DNA from: Mytilisepta virgata
Lineage: Eukaryota; Mollusca; Bivalvia; Mytilida; Mytilidae
Assembly: GCA_028015205.1 (NCBI GenBank)
Contig: CM051516.1
Span: 58,160,230-58,224,229, forward strand
Length of the DNA: 64,000 bases
Direction of reading: 5' to 3'
The notes under the pieces are model-generated. The model worked only from the letters and a program-made list of their open reading frames with translations. It had not been told where the DNA came from and made no database searches. Positions 10,666 to 23,937 of the stretch are shown one piece after another (positions within the stretch are counted from its first letter, which is position 1; every line of letters begins with the position of its first letter). A program made the translations under genes and the position numbers.

Positions 10666-12531
10666 GTTAGACTAATATTTTGATATAAAACAGAATCTGT
10701 GAAGGGAGATAACCACAAAAATTTAGAATGAGAAAAATCTCTTAGTGAGAATCTGAATTCAAGTTGTGGTATTCAAGATATATGTGGCAAATTAAGAGCA
10801 AAATCTGTTATCACCTGAGTTATTGTAGATTTTCATAAAAAAGATGACAAAATATATCATTACTTTGGTGTTGAGGGACCTAGAAAAATAGTTTGAATCA
10901 GAGTAACTTGAGAAACTGAAGAACCAAAAGGAGACATAATTTGCTAAAACACTTGACTAAGTGTTCAAGAAATCCAAGACGTTAATTATTCAAGTTTAAG
11001 CAGTTGTAGTTGAACTGCATACTTTGGAATTAGATATGTTGTTGATGTGATTGCTGATTTTTTGTGTCAAAAATTATTACATACAATTGAAGTTTTGTAT
11101 TTAAAGATATTTATAATAGGAAACCATTTTATGTGACCACATATTTTTGTACCCATATTATGTTATGATTCTGTCATCGTCGTTGGCGTCTGCAGCCAGT
11201 TAAGTTTCTGCACATTTAACATTGTTTTATTAAACATATCCTTATAATATTTTACCACAATAGTCCCCCATAAGAAATACAGGTTAAGATTGGTTTTTAG
11301 AAATCTCCCCCTCCTTTTTTTCTGGAGGTCATTAAGGATTTTTTTATCCTTTTTTGGTGTAATTTTAAAATTTTTATTTGGTTTTTATAAGTTTTGTTTT
11401 TTTTTTTAATTTTCTTTGCTGAAAATGAAAAAAATTAGAATTTGTTTTTCACTAACTCTTACCGTTTTAGTGAAAAGTTTAGCGAAAAGTCGCAGAGGCA
11501 AGATATAGGTATTACTACGCTACGACAGCGGCATAAACTTTTGTAAAACTTTAATTACTTTGCACATGTAATACCTACAATTATTATTTATGGTCCACAA
11601 GATAGCTTATCGTATAAGGTTTTCCGCAGTATACTTGTCTTGTGACCCTGACCTCATTTTCATGGTTCACTGACTTCATAAATATGAATTTAAAATCTGC
11701 ATCAAAGTTTCGTGGTTAAATCCATTTCTTAGCAACCTAGGCTAACCATATTTGGTCTATTGTTAGTTCTTGGTGGGTACATGCCAGTCTGACACTTGTC
11801 TCTGGACCTTGACCTCAATTTCATGGTTGAATGACTTTCATCCAAGTTTCTTGATTCAGTCCATTTTTCAACAACTGTAATACCTAGATCTGCTGTATTT
11901 GTTCTATTGACAGTTCTTGGTGGGAACATACCATGGACCTTGACCTCAATTTGCTTGAGTGACCTTGTCACATTTTCGAGATTATGTCCATTTCTCAGCA
12001 ACTTTAATATACCTAGACCCACCATATTTGGTCAATAGATAGTTCTTAGTGGATACATGTTGGTATGACAACTGCCTTTTGACCTTGACCTAAATTTCTT
12101 TTGCAAAATGTTGGGTATCAGATAATCATTATTCTGTGTCCATGTGCATACTCAGGCGAGACATGTAGTGTGTCCACTCTTGTTTTAAAATTTACATCCG
12201 ATTTTGATAATTTTTTTTTAAACATGGTTTGTCCATGGGTCTAAAAAGTAATGTATTTTGAAATGTAAATTTTTATATATTTTTTTTTCATTTGGCTTTT
12301 CTGCTAGGTCCTATATATTACTGTGTAATGTATATTGGTATACCCAACACTTTATTGTGTCAAGCATTATAGTGTCCTCAATTACTTCAACTGTTCACCT
12401 GTCAACATGTTGCAGTCGTATCATGCTGTGCTTAGCAAAGCCCTTTAATCCATTTGAATATTGGAATTGTGAAATAATCCAATTTTAGAGGCCATATTAT
12501 TTTGAGAATGGTTAAAATCCATATATTTCAG
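10666..12531 (+). other. Intron with a degenerate GTC-type tandem element
   Basis: A 1866-bp intron. The first 470 bases show nothing. About 11140-12185 is a repeat element listed separately. The last 350 bases are AT-rich. A 98-codon ORF on the minus strand (11729-12025) is a by-product of the repeats. Confidence 0.75.
11140..12185. mobile_element. GTC-type tandem-repeat element, copy 3 (diverged)
   Basis: It opens with GTCATCGTCGTTGGCGTC at about 11174. It carries three or more tandem units of about 130-150 bp marked by GACCTTGACCTCAATTTCAT and AGTTCTTGGTGGGTACATG, and ends near CAGGCGAGACATGTAGTGTG. The GTC run, tandem core and GCGAGAC-type tail are shared with the element at 61946-63180. 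The 5' hairpin is not clear, so it is older or truncated. Confidence 0.55.
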
Positions 12532-12686
12532 AGAGTACAAACTGAAGTAGACAAACAACAGAAAATGATAGATAGTTTGAAGAAAATGGCAAGCAAATTA
12601 ATAGATGAATACAATCAGGAAGATACTAGTCATATAAAATTACAGTTAGAGAAAGCAATGAATCGGTGGTCAGCTCTACTTCATAG
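12532..12686 (+). CDS. DMD: Dystrophin exon, equivalent to human exon 54
   Basis: 155 nt, identical in length to human exon 54, phase 0 to 2, from tttcag to CAT AG/gtatgt. It encodes R21 helix B (RVQTEVDKQQKMIDSLKKMA) and the start of helix C with AMNRWSALLHR. DEYNQEDTSHIK corresponds to human RDYSADDTRKVH. The last two bases (AG) pair with the A of the next exon to give Arg. Confidence 0.95.
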
Positions 12687-12725
12687 GTATGTTATATTAT
12701 AAATGTAACTTTCCTTACAAAAACT

Positions 12726-12860
12726 GGGGCCTTAGTGGCTGAGTGGTCTACTAGTTTGTTATAACAACCAGCTATCACTAGCATTTCAAAAATGAGTTTT
12801 TTAGTTTGAATATTGCAAATTGTGTACGACTCCAATCTTAGTTGACAAGGATTGCAGAGT
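12726..12860 (+). repeat. SINE fragment (tRNA-headed family)
   Basis: The tRNA-like head GGGGCCTTAGTGGCTGAGTGGTCTA is present in degraded form, and the middle part (GTACGACTCCAATCTTAGTTGACAAGG) matches the full copy at 14274. The 3' third is missing. It lies in the 526-bp intron 12687-13212, which has no other feature. Confidence 0.7.
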
Positions 12861-13212
12861 GAGAGGCACGATTTAGCAAATGCAATGTAAGTGACATAAA
12901 TCTCCAGTAAACTTAAACCAATAGTTTTACTTGTACAAATTTAGTTTACTTGGGGATTGTACTCTAAAATCCACATTAATAAATAAAAATAATTGTGGCC
13001 AAGCTTTCTGAGTTTATTGGAATTAGTTTGTTTAAATGTAATATTTTATTTTTTTATCATTGCTTCATGACAAATGTATCAAATAAAACAAAAAACAAAA
13101 AAAAACGAAATTTATCTGTATAATTTTTTACATCTAAGGGGAAATAACTCTTGCTGGTTTCATGTTTTCACATATGTCTAACTATAAACAATATATTTGT
13201 TAAAATCCACAG

Positions 13213-13402
13213 ATTGGCATACAACATAAAAGTGTTACAAACAAACAGAAACTCACTTCAACAAGTAGAGACCACTTTGGATGGTTACATCAATTGGATG
13301 ATTGGATTGGAAAACAGTTTTACAAGGCTAGTCAACGAGACAAGTAAACCAGAAGTTAGGGGAAATGACGATCTTTGTAAAGAATACTTGGAGCAGTTTA
13401 AG
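13213..13402 (+). CDS. DMD: Dystrophin exon, equivalent to human exon 55
   Basis: 190 nt, the same as human exon 55, phase 2 to 0, from atccacag to AAG/gtatgt. It encodes the rest of R21 helix C (LAYNIKVLQTNRNSLQQVE) and R22 helix A with LDGYINWMIGLENSF, ending KEYLEQFK. In the normal transcript it joins the exon at 40974 (DLQAEVDANKG), as in vertebrates (KELMKQWQ-DLQGEIEAHT). It may instead join the candidate exon at 32853. It precedes the largest intron of the window. Confidence 0.95.
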
Positions 13403-14273
13403 GTATGTTTCATATTTTTTGCATGTTTGTCTGTCAGTATTTGTTAAAAATATTATAAATGTTATTATGGATTCATCCTAATTATTTGGATATGAGGATT
13501 TTTGTAAATTGCAAAAATTTTAGAGAAATGGATATTTTATAGCGTTTTATTACTTGAGATTACAAAACGCATATATTTGATATATCTGAAATAAGAAACT
13601 TTCCCTCTATCATGGAAATTGACACCCATGAAAAAAAAAAATGAATCCATTGCATATCTTTAAAGATTCAGTAAGCTAGTTAACCAAGACATTGCAGATC
13701 GCAGGAGCTATTGTTGAATTAGTGTATACTCAGAAATTAAACATTTTACACCCTTGTCATATTTAGAAACTTTTTTGTCAAGTTTCAGATTAACAGTTTG
13801 AAGCTTTAATGATAATTATATTAATAGACAAGACAATTTAAATCACATGTTTTTTGTAAAACATTAATTAGGATATTTTCTGTCAGTCTCTCAGGAAAAC
13901 AGAGACAAACAAAAAAAAAACATAACCCCCACACCCTGCAGTAGTGATAGTAAGATTAATGCTAAATTTTTTTTCAAAGATCATTTAAGTTTAATTAAAA
14001 CTATGCATTCTGATACCAAGTAAACAAATAATTTGTCTTTGCCTTGTGTATTTGACTCATATTCTCTCATAATTTCTCATATGTCAAAGTAATTTGTTGG
14101 TTCCATAATTTTCCACTATATTTACTCTTTTTATCTCAAATTTGTTTCTATGACGCCTTCAATTTTGGAGAAAACTTGATAGAATTAATCAGTGTTGTTG
14201 CTTCAGACTTTAAATAAGTTTAAAATAAAAAGTATGGAATCTACTATCTGTTGTCATTTTTCAATTTAATAGA

Positions 14274-14522
14274 GGGGCCTCGGTGGCCGAGTGATCTAGG
14301 TAGTTTGTCATGACTACTAATGATCACTAGCCTGTCAACGCTGGGGTTGTGATTTCGAATCTCACCTGTGGCAGTGTGTGTTCGACTCCGATTTTAATTG
14401 ACAAGGATTGCCAATTTTCCTACTGAAGTACTCCGGCTTCCTCCACCAATAAAAACTGGCCGCCCCGAAATAGCCAAATGTGCTGAAAACAGCGTTAAAC
14501 CCCAACTAAACAAACAAACAAA
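14274..14522 (+). mobile_element. tRNA-derived SINE, full copy
   Basis: The head GGCCTCGGTGGCCGAGTGAT resembles a pol III A box. GGTTGTGATTTCGAATCTC is a B box. A conserved body (TTCCTCCACCAATAAAAACT, AATAGCCAAATGTGCTGAAAA) follows, with a tail of AAAC repeats. The same family recurs at 12726, 29979, 36134, 61533 and, reversed, at 52766. Confidence 0.9.
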
Positions 14523-17267
14523 TCAATTTAATAGATTTGATTTGAAATGTAATTTATTCATAAACTGACTAATTTCTAATTTAATATTTATTACCTCTCC
14601 TTATTACAGTTACTAGACTTTATTTATGTGCATACACAGTGTTCATTGATACAGCTTAGCCTATTCCCTGTATGAGAACAAAAACAAAATTTCTAAAAAA
14701 AATTTAAAAAGTTGCTTTCTGAAATAATAAATAAAACAGGAAAATAAGTTAGTGCCAGAAATTATATTTCCTGGAAGTTTCATGTTTTTCTCTTTTGATG
14801 CTTTTGTCAAAGACAGAAAGAAAATTTTGAAAAGACTGAAGTGTAATCAACTAAGATTCATGCTGAAACTGTCATATAAATGAAAATAACATTGATGGAT
14901 CATGTCATGTACAAGAAAATGCTAGTTGATAAGAAATTCTTACATCATTAGAAATCTAACTAGTTTACTACTGAAGTGAATTAAAAGTACTGTGGGCAGA
15001 CTCATTTTGGTAAGATAATCAATGAGGATCATATATGAGGGATATGAACATGGGTAAATGGGAAATAAGATTGTCATTCTCAATGAAGCAAAAAATTAAA
15101 ATTTTACCCGCATTTTGCATTTTATCATTTTTTCACAAAAAAACAGACGAATAATGGCCTGCCAAAATAAGGACGCTTGTATTAAAAACTGTAAACATTT
15201 TGCATAAAAATAACCCTGCTCTTCCCTTATATTATATATAGACAGGCAAAAAGGTCTTTTTAGGATTTTTTTATAAGAAACCTTCCTGTTATAAAGGAAT
15301 AAGGTTTTATCTATTACAATGTCCGAAATTTCAGTTACTGTAAATTTTTTTCATCATGGCCAAAATATGCAACAAGTTGGTAAATGTAATAGTTTGAACT
15401 GGTACCATTACTGTCGGTGTTTTATTGAATCCATAGTTGCAAAAAAAATTTCCAAACTATCGTAAATATTAATGAAAAAAAATTAATTATTTTTGTGAAA
15501 TTATACATCAGTCCATGATAGCCATATATTAATTAAGAATTGAATGCTTTATTTTGGTAGGTTTATCAGGGTGTAAAAGCCTTGAACCGAAACATATTTG
15601 GGGCAGTTTTTTCTGCCCTTATGCTACGACTCAGTTTGGCCATGGTTTGACTTTGGAGCTCACAAACAACAACATGCCTCGCTGCAATGCATGAAACAGT
15701 CATCTATGATTGTTATAGTATCATTTTTCATAATTTAATGCTCTCTTTTATGCAAACTAAGCCGGTTACATTGGGAAATTTTGTATTTGCGGGATTTGTA
15801 AATAACGACTGTCGTACACATACAGAAAGTATGCCTTCGAGAAGAAAACTAGTTCCCAGCTGTAATGCGTATGAATTTTCTTACCAGTCATAGTGAAGCG
15901 CCCAACTTTTAATTCATATATGCATGTCTTTGATTATATTCGGGTAGAATTATTTATTAGGATTGCCATACCAATTATGATGACCGGCATTATCGTTTGA
16001 CTTTAGTATTTTGTTTACATTAATTTTGTCACATGTAAAAAAAGTTTGTGCACATGCATAGCATTTTATAAGGTTGACTAGTGTCCGTGTCCTTTACTTC
16101 AGTCGTAGTTTGTGTACATTTTGATGGGTTATACAAACAAACCCGGTTTGTTTTCCATTTTTTACCTTAAAATAAAAAATATTAAACCTTGTACTGCCAG
16201 AAAAAAACGTAGCGATAGGGCCGGATATAAGCAAACTTAATATCTACGGGCATGCGTATTGTATGTAAATAAATCTAAATTCGTCTGTCGATTGTCAGTT
16301 CATTACACCTTTAAGATTAATAATTTTTTTTTTCTTTGTGTAAAATCATAATTGAACTGTCATTTAGATCTTAATTGAATAAAAATTGTCTTGTTACTGT
16401 AATTTCATAAAACATGTTGGAAGTTTGAATCATGGAATATATATTAGGAAGAATATTGCTTGGAATGATTTAAATTGAAAATTGTCATGGAAATTATTTG
16501 AATAAATTCAAGGAAACAGTAATCATTTTGGTTTGACATATGTATTTCATGGATCAATATGACTTGGATGTATAACAGGGAATATTATTTTGCAAAAAGT
16601 TTGAAAATGAATCCATGGAAAAATTATTTATAGAAAACATGCTTGGTGTTTTATTAAGTTCGTTTAATTGATGTTATAGTCTTATTATAATAACAATTCA
16701 CCTACTTTAATTTACAATTGACCCCATTTTTGTAGTATTGTATCATGAGCATTATGAGAAAATTACAGGAAAATGCAATATTCAAAGAAAATTGTTTGAA
16801 GGCAATGTTAATTCCAATTATACATCCAATATATTTAACATAGAGTTACTCTGAAAGGGTTTGGTGTTGTGATATTATACATATTTTACCCTGTATATTT
16901 CCCTGTTAAATAATCTACTGTATTACCTGTGATTAAGAATAAAAAAAAATCACCGAAAATGGCTTCATGCTTACATGGTGACTGTCACCAAGGGGCATTA
17001 TATTTTTCTGAACTTTCAAGAGGTAGACAGTGTATGTGAAATTGTGTAGTTTTTTAGCTCTGCAAAAAACTTGTTCCTATTCAGTTAAAACAGAAACAAC
17101 ATCTCAGTTATATTCTTCCTTGTGGTGATGTTATATACAAACACATTCTTTCAAGTAAGCAGGTCACAAGTGTTTCCAACAAATACTGGTAGAGCCATGA
17201 TAATGTATATATAGTTGATGAAGGAATCGCATATTGATATGGCCAATAGTTAAAAACTGCCCCACAG

Positions 17268-17668
17268 CTCTTTGATTTGTATAAAATGTGCACCCAGTCT
17301 ATAAAACTGCTAAAATGTGCACCCAGTCTATAAAACTACTAAAATATGCACCCAGTCTACAAAACTACTAACATATGCACCCAGTCTATAAAACTACTAA
17401 CATGTACACCCAATCTATATAACTACTAAAATGTGCACCAGTCTATAAAACTAATTAAATATGCACCCAGTCTATAAAACTACTAAAATGTGCACCCAGT
17501 CTATAAAACTATCAAAATGTGCACCCAGTCTATAAAACTTAAAATGTGCACCCAGTCTATAAAACTACCAAAATGTGCACCCAGTCTATAAAACTACTCA
17601 AATGTTCACCCAGTCTATAAAACTACCAAAATGTGCACCCAGTCTATAAAACTACCAAAATGATGCAT
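17268..17668. repeat. 29-bp minisatellite
   Basis: About 13-14 tandem copies of a unit reading AAAATGTGCACCCAGTCTAT plus AAAACTACT. Unrelated in sequence to the 29-bp array at 8055. Intronic. Confidence 0.9.
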
Positions 17669-19194
17669 TCAGTTCATACAATTACATATTATATTTGATA
17701 AGTAAAAAAACAACTGTTGTTATAAAATATACTTCTTGAAATATTACTCCCCTACATCACTTTTCATAACCATGTTACAACCTCTATTCCAATAAAAAAT
17801 TTAAATGAAACAAGTAATATAATTATCAAAAAGTAAATAAAATGTATAATAAAAAGTCATTAAAAAAATATTTCAGATGTTATTAAAATTGCCTTGTATT
17901 TATTATAATCGTCAGTCAGAAACGGTTTCGTTGTCCATTTCCTTGTTTTCAGGATACTCAAGTTTTAGTTTATGCGTCATAAATGTTGAACTGCATGGTT
18001 CAGAGTTTTCTGTATAATAAAACAATAATAATGTTTTACATGTAGGATAGCTTCAGAAAAGACAATTACTGCAGCATGCCGACTTATTATGTAAAATCAA
18101 TCTTTATTAGCAGACAGTTTTAAATTGACAGTTCACAACTCAATAACACTGCTTTGACGTATTCTGCAATTTAATAAAATCTTCAGAAATGATGTGATGG
18201 CCTCTGAGATTTACATTTATTTTATGTTTGTAAAATCTTTGATTTTGTTTGTAGTATCTGATTATATGTCGTGTCATGTTAGAGTTTTATTGGCGAGACC
18301 CTGTGATTAAATTCCAAATTTGTTCTAATATCTCTGCTAATATACTTTTAGTAAAACCATTGAGCTATATTTGGTGTCATTGTACTTTTAAGATATTTTA
18401 TGTGTAAAATAGAGATTTGAAAATTGAACACCACAAATGGGCAATATAACTTTTATAAAATGAAGGAACACGAAGGTTTCAGAGTGAACATTAATTGAGA
18501 AAGCCCACAGTTCAATGCATCAGATATAGATGCTTTAAAATATATTTTTAAAGAATTTACCTATGGAAAAGATTGGTGCTGATTATATTAATACCTATGG
18601 AAAAGATTGGTGCTGATTATGTTAAATTTCCAATGTGGATTCTCTAATTCCTAATTGTAAATTTCTTTTAACTTAATTGCAAAGTGACTATTGAAAGTTC
18701 TGCATGTGCATCCAACTGAATTTGTTATGGTTGTAAGCAAAGGGAAACGGGAGAAATTGAGTCGAACACAAACTCCGGAGAAGCCTTCCGCTTTAATTTT
18801 ACCATATTCTAAGTTGACAATGACTTTTAATAGATAATCAATGAAAAGAAAGACAAACTGATTTATGCTGAAACATCATGGTTAAAATTACAGAAACTAC
18901 AAAAAAAATATGAAATAGTCAAACAAAAGGTCTATTTAAGTAAACAAAGTTCAACCTCAGAACTTTGTTTCACAATAATTATACCTGAAGCTTTTAATAT
19001 TGAACATTTTCTTTGACATTTAATCGTTTCAATAACAAAGTAGTAATATCTGGTCCAACAAAACTAACATGGTTTAATTAGTCATCTAAAAAACAGTCTA
19101 GTTGTTACAATGTAGTCATAAGTATTGTAAAATATGGATTTTTATCTTGAGTGACATTGCAGCTTGAGACAATATTATTCTCACGACTTTCTGA

Positions 19195-19620
19195 AATTTT
19201 ATGATATAATTCTATTCTGGAAGAGCGCTTGACGGGTTTCGGAAGAAACCGCAGGGATGTGATATCATACCAGATGTCACCTAATAACTTTGTGACGAGA
19301 CGGAAATCACAGTAATATTTCTCTGCGGTTTGATACTAATCTGGGAGCGATTATTATGCATTATTTGGAGTGGTTTGGACACAAAAGTAATTGCTCATTT
19401 TGTTTTGTGGGCTGGCATCCTGTTGCTCTCAATTATGATATAATAATAGATTTATTCATAATATCTCTCCGTCTTTTTCCAAAGAAACATGAAACCACTC
19501 GATTCTCACAGGAAACGTTAGGAAGAGATTTCAGATGCTCGTCCATTTCTCCTAAATGGGATAATGTCCAAGGTGTTAATTTATGTATAATTGAGGTGAT
19601 AATTAAAATTTACACCTAAT
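19195..19620. other. Locally GC-raised stretch, unassigned
   Basis: The sequence is less AT-rich than its surroundings (for example GAGCGCTTGACGGGTTTCGG and GTGACGAGACGG) and carries an 87-codon + strand ORF (19356-19619) plus an inverted pair AAACCGCAG..CTGCGGTTT about 80 bp apart. No donor gives the phase 0 needed to splice into the exon at 40974. The ORF has no recognised similarity. It could be a regulatory region of the intron. No function is claimed. Confidence 0.25.
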
Positions 19621-20754
19621 GTCAAAAGTAACTCATGGCATATGATTTTTTCTGGAAACTTACATGTATATCTGGAAGGCAGTTTAATAAATTGTTAATT
19701 ATCATTGAATGGATATTTTTTTATTGAAAATGATGGATTTTTGCAACAAAAAAAAGTAGAAAACAAATGTTAGGAAATTTTAAAGAAGAAAGAACATTTA
19801 TTTTGAAATTCAAAATGAAAAATTGATATTACATCACAAATTATATAACTGTTAATGGATGTATCATTATGAAAAGGTGCGACAGAGTCTTCCATAATGG
19901 GATAATTTTTAAAAACTTTGAAAAAAATAATTTTTGAGTCACTGTATCAGGAAATAAACAGTTGCACAGTAAAAAAGTTATAAAAAATCTTTTCTATTTG
20001 CATTTGCATTTAAAAGAGTAATAATGATGAAAGTGTAATACAGGAGATATTGTTGCATGCCAGGAAGTGAAATTATGATGGAAACTGTTGTATACATGCA
20101 CATGAATAGATCCCGCGAGCTGACGATCAGAATATGGATTTATACATACTAGAAGAGATTTACTGGGAGGAAGTTCAGTTGTTTGAGGTATTTTTTTCTG
20201 AAATCTGTTTTCAATTGATTTCTTAAGTCTTTGTCAATTAAAGCCGTAATTTATTCTTTACTTTAAAAGGCTTGATGTATAGTAATTAAAATTTATACAG
20301 GTAAATTGTCAATTGAATAATTTTTCAAAAATGTAAATAATCTGTAGCAACAAGAGAACTTCTAAAATGTCAGGTTTTTAAAACAATTCGAAACTGAGTT
20401 CGGAAAGGTAGATAGATAGAGTCCTTCTCTATGTAACTCATCCCCCCTCTTCCAAATTGTGGTGTTCAAGCCTTTTTGTTTGCGCAACTATTTAACATAC
20501 ATGCATATTTTGAACAAACTGTATAATATATATGTGTAAAATGTGAAAAACATCTGAAACTGCACACAGTAAAAAAGTTTTCACAGCTGAAGGGATGTCA
20601 AAATTAATTCGGAGCAACAATGAGTAATTGTAGTGTGAAGTCTTAACAGCAAAATTTTTTTATGAAATAGTTTGAAATTTTGAAAATTTTAATCACTTCT
20701 TTTTGATAGATAATCAGATTGATTTTGCCTTATCTCTATAGTATGCAGGACTTT

Positions 20755-21178
20755 CACACATCCTTCCAGACCTCTAAAGTTAATAGGACTTCTGGGATAC
20801 TGCTGAACCTCTAAGGTCAATAGGACCTTCTAATATACTGCTGAACCTCTTAAAGTTATCAGGATTTCTGGGATACTCCTGAATCTCCCTTAAGTTAGCA
20901 GGACCTTGTCAGATACTGCTGAACCTCTAAAGTTCTCAGGATTTCTGGAATACTCCTGAATCTCCCCTAGGTTAGCAGAACCTTCTCAGATACTACTGAA
21001 TCTCTAAAATTATCAGGATTTCAGGACTACTCCTGAATCTCCCCTAAGTTAGCAGAACCTTCTCCTCTAAAGTTATCAGGATTTCAGAGATACTCCTGAA
21101 TCTCCCCTTAATTAGCAGGACCTTCTTAGATACTGCTGAACCTCTAAAGTTATCAGGATTTCAGGGATACTCAGATCT
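20755..21178. repeat. Minisatellite of alternating ~38-bp half units
   Basis: Two related half units alternate. One reads CTGAACCTCTAAAGTTATCA followed by GGATTTC. The other reads CTGAATCTCCCCTAAGTTAG followed by CAGGACCTTCT. Together they form a dimer of about 77 bp repeated about five times. No coding potential. Confidence 0.8.
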
Positions 21179-21739
21179 TATTTTTTATTACATTTAAGAA
21201 TATAGAAGTCAAATGAATAGTGGATGATGATAAGGCTCTTTAAATGTATTTTATCCTGTTACTATTACATCACATTTCTGCATATATTTTAGATATATTT
21301 TTTCAAGCAGGACCCAAAAAGATAAGATATGAATGTTTCAGTCGTTGAAAAAAAATTGCCTTTTACACAGTAAATACAACATTTTCTTAAAATCACAATT
21401 CTCGTCTATTTCATATTTAGATGACATTTTCTTTATGTGAAGGAAAAACATGATTATATTTTCTCTGAAATAGCTTTTTTCTCCAGGGAAATATACGTAG
21501 AAATATATTTTATAACCTAATATTCCTACAGACACCTTAACTGAAATTATGCCCCATTAATATATTTTTTACGATAATAGGTATATCGGTTAAAAGGTTT
21601 TGAGATTTTCTTAATACTGGTGTCAGTCTGTATCAGAAAAATAGTACAGATAGTATAAGAAATGTTCGAAATTTTATTTTTCAACTAAATATAACAAACT
21701 GTTGGTATGTCTGTTAACATAAATTTATCAACATAATTT

Positions 21740-22885
21740 TTTAGTTGTTTGGAACATGTGGTTGAATCAAATTTTGAATTGTTTGGAACATGTGATTAAG
21801 GCATAATCTTTGTTTGAAATATGTGATTGAGAAAAAATCTTTGTTTGGAACATGTGATTGAGACAAAATCTTTGTATGGAACATGTGATTGAGACATAAT
21901 CTTTGTTTGAAACATGTGATTGAGAAAAAATCTTTGTTTGGAACATGTGATTGAGTCATAATCTTTGTTTGGAACATGTGATTGAGGCATAAATCTTTGT
22001 TTGGACATGTGATTGAGACATAATCTTTGTTCGGAACTTGTGATTGAGACAAAATCTTTGTTTGGAACATGTGATTGAGACAAAATCTTTGTTTGGAACA
22101 TTTGATTGAGACTTAATCTTTGTTTGGAACATGTGATTGAGGCAAAATCTTTGTTTGGACATGTGATTGCAGCCAAGTAAAATCTTTTATTTGCAAAATG
22201 TGATTGAGACAAAATCTTTGTTTGGAACAGGTGATTGAGGCCAATCTTTGTTTGGAACATGTGATTGAGACAAAATCTTTGTTTGGACATGTGATTGTGG
22301 CCAAGTAAAATCTTTATTTGCAAAATGTGATTCCGACAAAATCTTTGTTTAGAACATGTGATTGAATCAAAATCTTTGTTTGGACATGTGATTGTGGCCA
22401 AGAAAAATCTTTATTTGCAAAATGTGATTGAGACAAAATCTTTGTTCGGAACATGTGATTGAGGCAAAATCTAAGGTTGGAACGTGTGATTGTGACAAAA
22501 TCTTTTATTTGGACCATGTTATTGAGGCAACATCTTTGTTTAGAACATGTGATTGAGGCAACATCTTTGTTTAGAACATGTGTTTGAGTCAAAATCTTTG
22601 TTTGGAACCTGTGATTGAGACATAATCTTTTTTTGGAACATGTGTTTGAGGCCAATCTTTGTTTGGACATGTGGTTGAGACATAATCTTTGTTTAGACAT
22701 ATGATTGAGACAAAATCTTTGTTTGGAAAATGTGATTGAGGCCAATATTTGGTTGGAACATGTGATTGAGGCCAAATCTTTGTTTGGAACATGAGATTGA
22801 GACATAATCTTTGTTTGAAGCATGTGATTGAGACAAAGTCTTTGTTTGGAACATGTGGTTAAGGCAAATCTTTAATTGTTTCGAA
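21740..22885. repeat. 31-bp satellite array, stop-poor on the minus strand
   Basis: About 36 copies of a 31-bp unit (ATCTTTGTTTGGAACATGTG plus ATTGAGACAAA). Since 31 is not a multiple of three, three units make a 31-residue peptide period, and minus-strand frames stay open for up to 201 codons. Repeats of the type NHMFQTKI and SKQRF are artefacts of this period. There is no promoter, splice or codon evidence for a gene. Confidence 0.9.
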
Positions 22886-23937
22886 CATTTGATTTTATAT
22901 CCTGTTGTTCTACAAATACCTGGAGTCATGTTTGCTTTGCCAATATATGTAATAAATGACTGTCGCAGAGATTTTCAGTTTGCCTACATTTTGAACAAAA
23001 TTATCAATATATGTTAATTTTTTTTTTCTTGGTGATAAACAAATTTTGATTTCTTTCTTTTAGTAATATCACCTTTGGGAGTTATGTCTTTAAATCATCT
23101 GTTATTTACCACTGTTTTCTTATAAATTTTTGTCACCTTATTTAATTATTTTCCAACAGACAAATTACCATACAGTTTGTCCTTTTTTTGACTATGTCAT
23201 AAAATGCGTGAAAAAAGATAATTGGTGATTGTGGTTTTAACGATAAATTTTGTCCATTGTATTAAGTTAGATTAATGCTGTTTAGATTTGTTAGTAATTG
23301 AATATAAATTGAAATATTGATTTATTAGAAAAAAATCTTTGCAGAGAAATGAGTAAATTAGAATTAAATTTGTGTGAATTTTCTCACTGAGCACTGAAAA
23401 TAGTCATTGTTATAGCCACTTTCGGATAATACTGCTTGAATCAACTTGTTTATTTAATAATTTCTTGAAATGAACATGGACTGTTGCCATAGAAATCAAT
23501 AGAAATAATTCTTGCTTAGTACCTTTGATAGAATATAAGAAGATGATTTAAACTGGAAATTGTCAGGATTTAGGAAAGTATTGGTTGTCGTAGCTGATCA
23601 TCGTATAATTACTTCAGATATTAATTAACAATTCTAGGGCTAACAGATTGGATTTCTGCTTCAGAGAAATTTCAGATTTTTTTTTGCCCGAAGACAAAGT
23701 TGGAGAATAATCACCTACAAACAATTATAACAGTAGTTTTTATCGGATTTATTGAAAGTCGATTGAAGGTTAACTACAGATAAAACATTCAAGTTTTCAC
23801 CTTAAATGATATAAACACCTTGAATCGGTTATTGCTGAAATTGGAATGTATCGGAATTTTCTGATTTTGTTGTTACTGAACACTTGAGTGACATCAATGT
23901 ACTTTATTATATATATATATATTGTGTTGGATGGAAA

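Noticed and set aside
11729..12025. 98-codon minus-strand ORF with repeated PPRTVNR/PPRTNNR
   Set aside because: The repeated peptide follows the tandem DNA unit of a repeat element; no further support.
19170..19190. 15-base identity with the first exon at the window start (ATTCTCACGACTTTC)
   Set aside because: Followed at once by a stop and no further similarity. A match of this length is expected by chance in 64 kb of AT-rich DNA.
19356..19619. 87-codon ORF starting MHYLEWFGHK as another alternative first exon
   Set aside because: The only plausible donor (CAAG/gtgtta) leaves phase 1, which does not fit the phase-0 acceptors at 32853 or 40974.
21796..22823. Long minus-strand ORFs of 201 and 169 codons
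   Set aside because: They are produced by the 31-bp satellite. The same peptide words recur in all three frames and there is no start context, splice site or family similarity.
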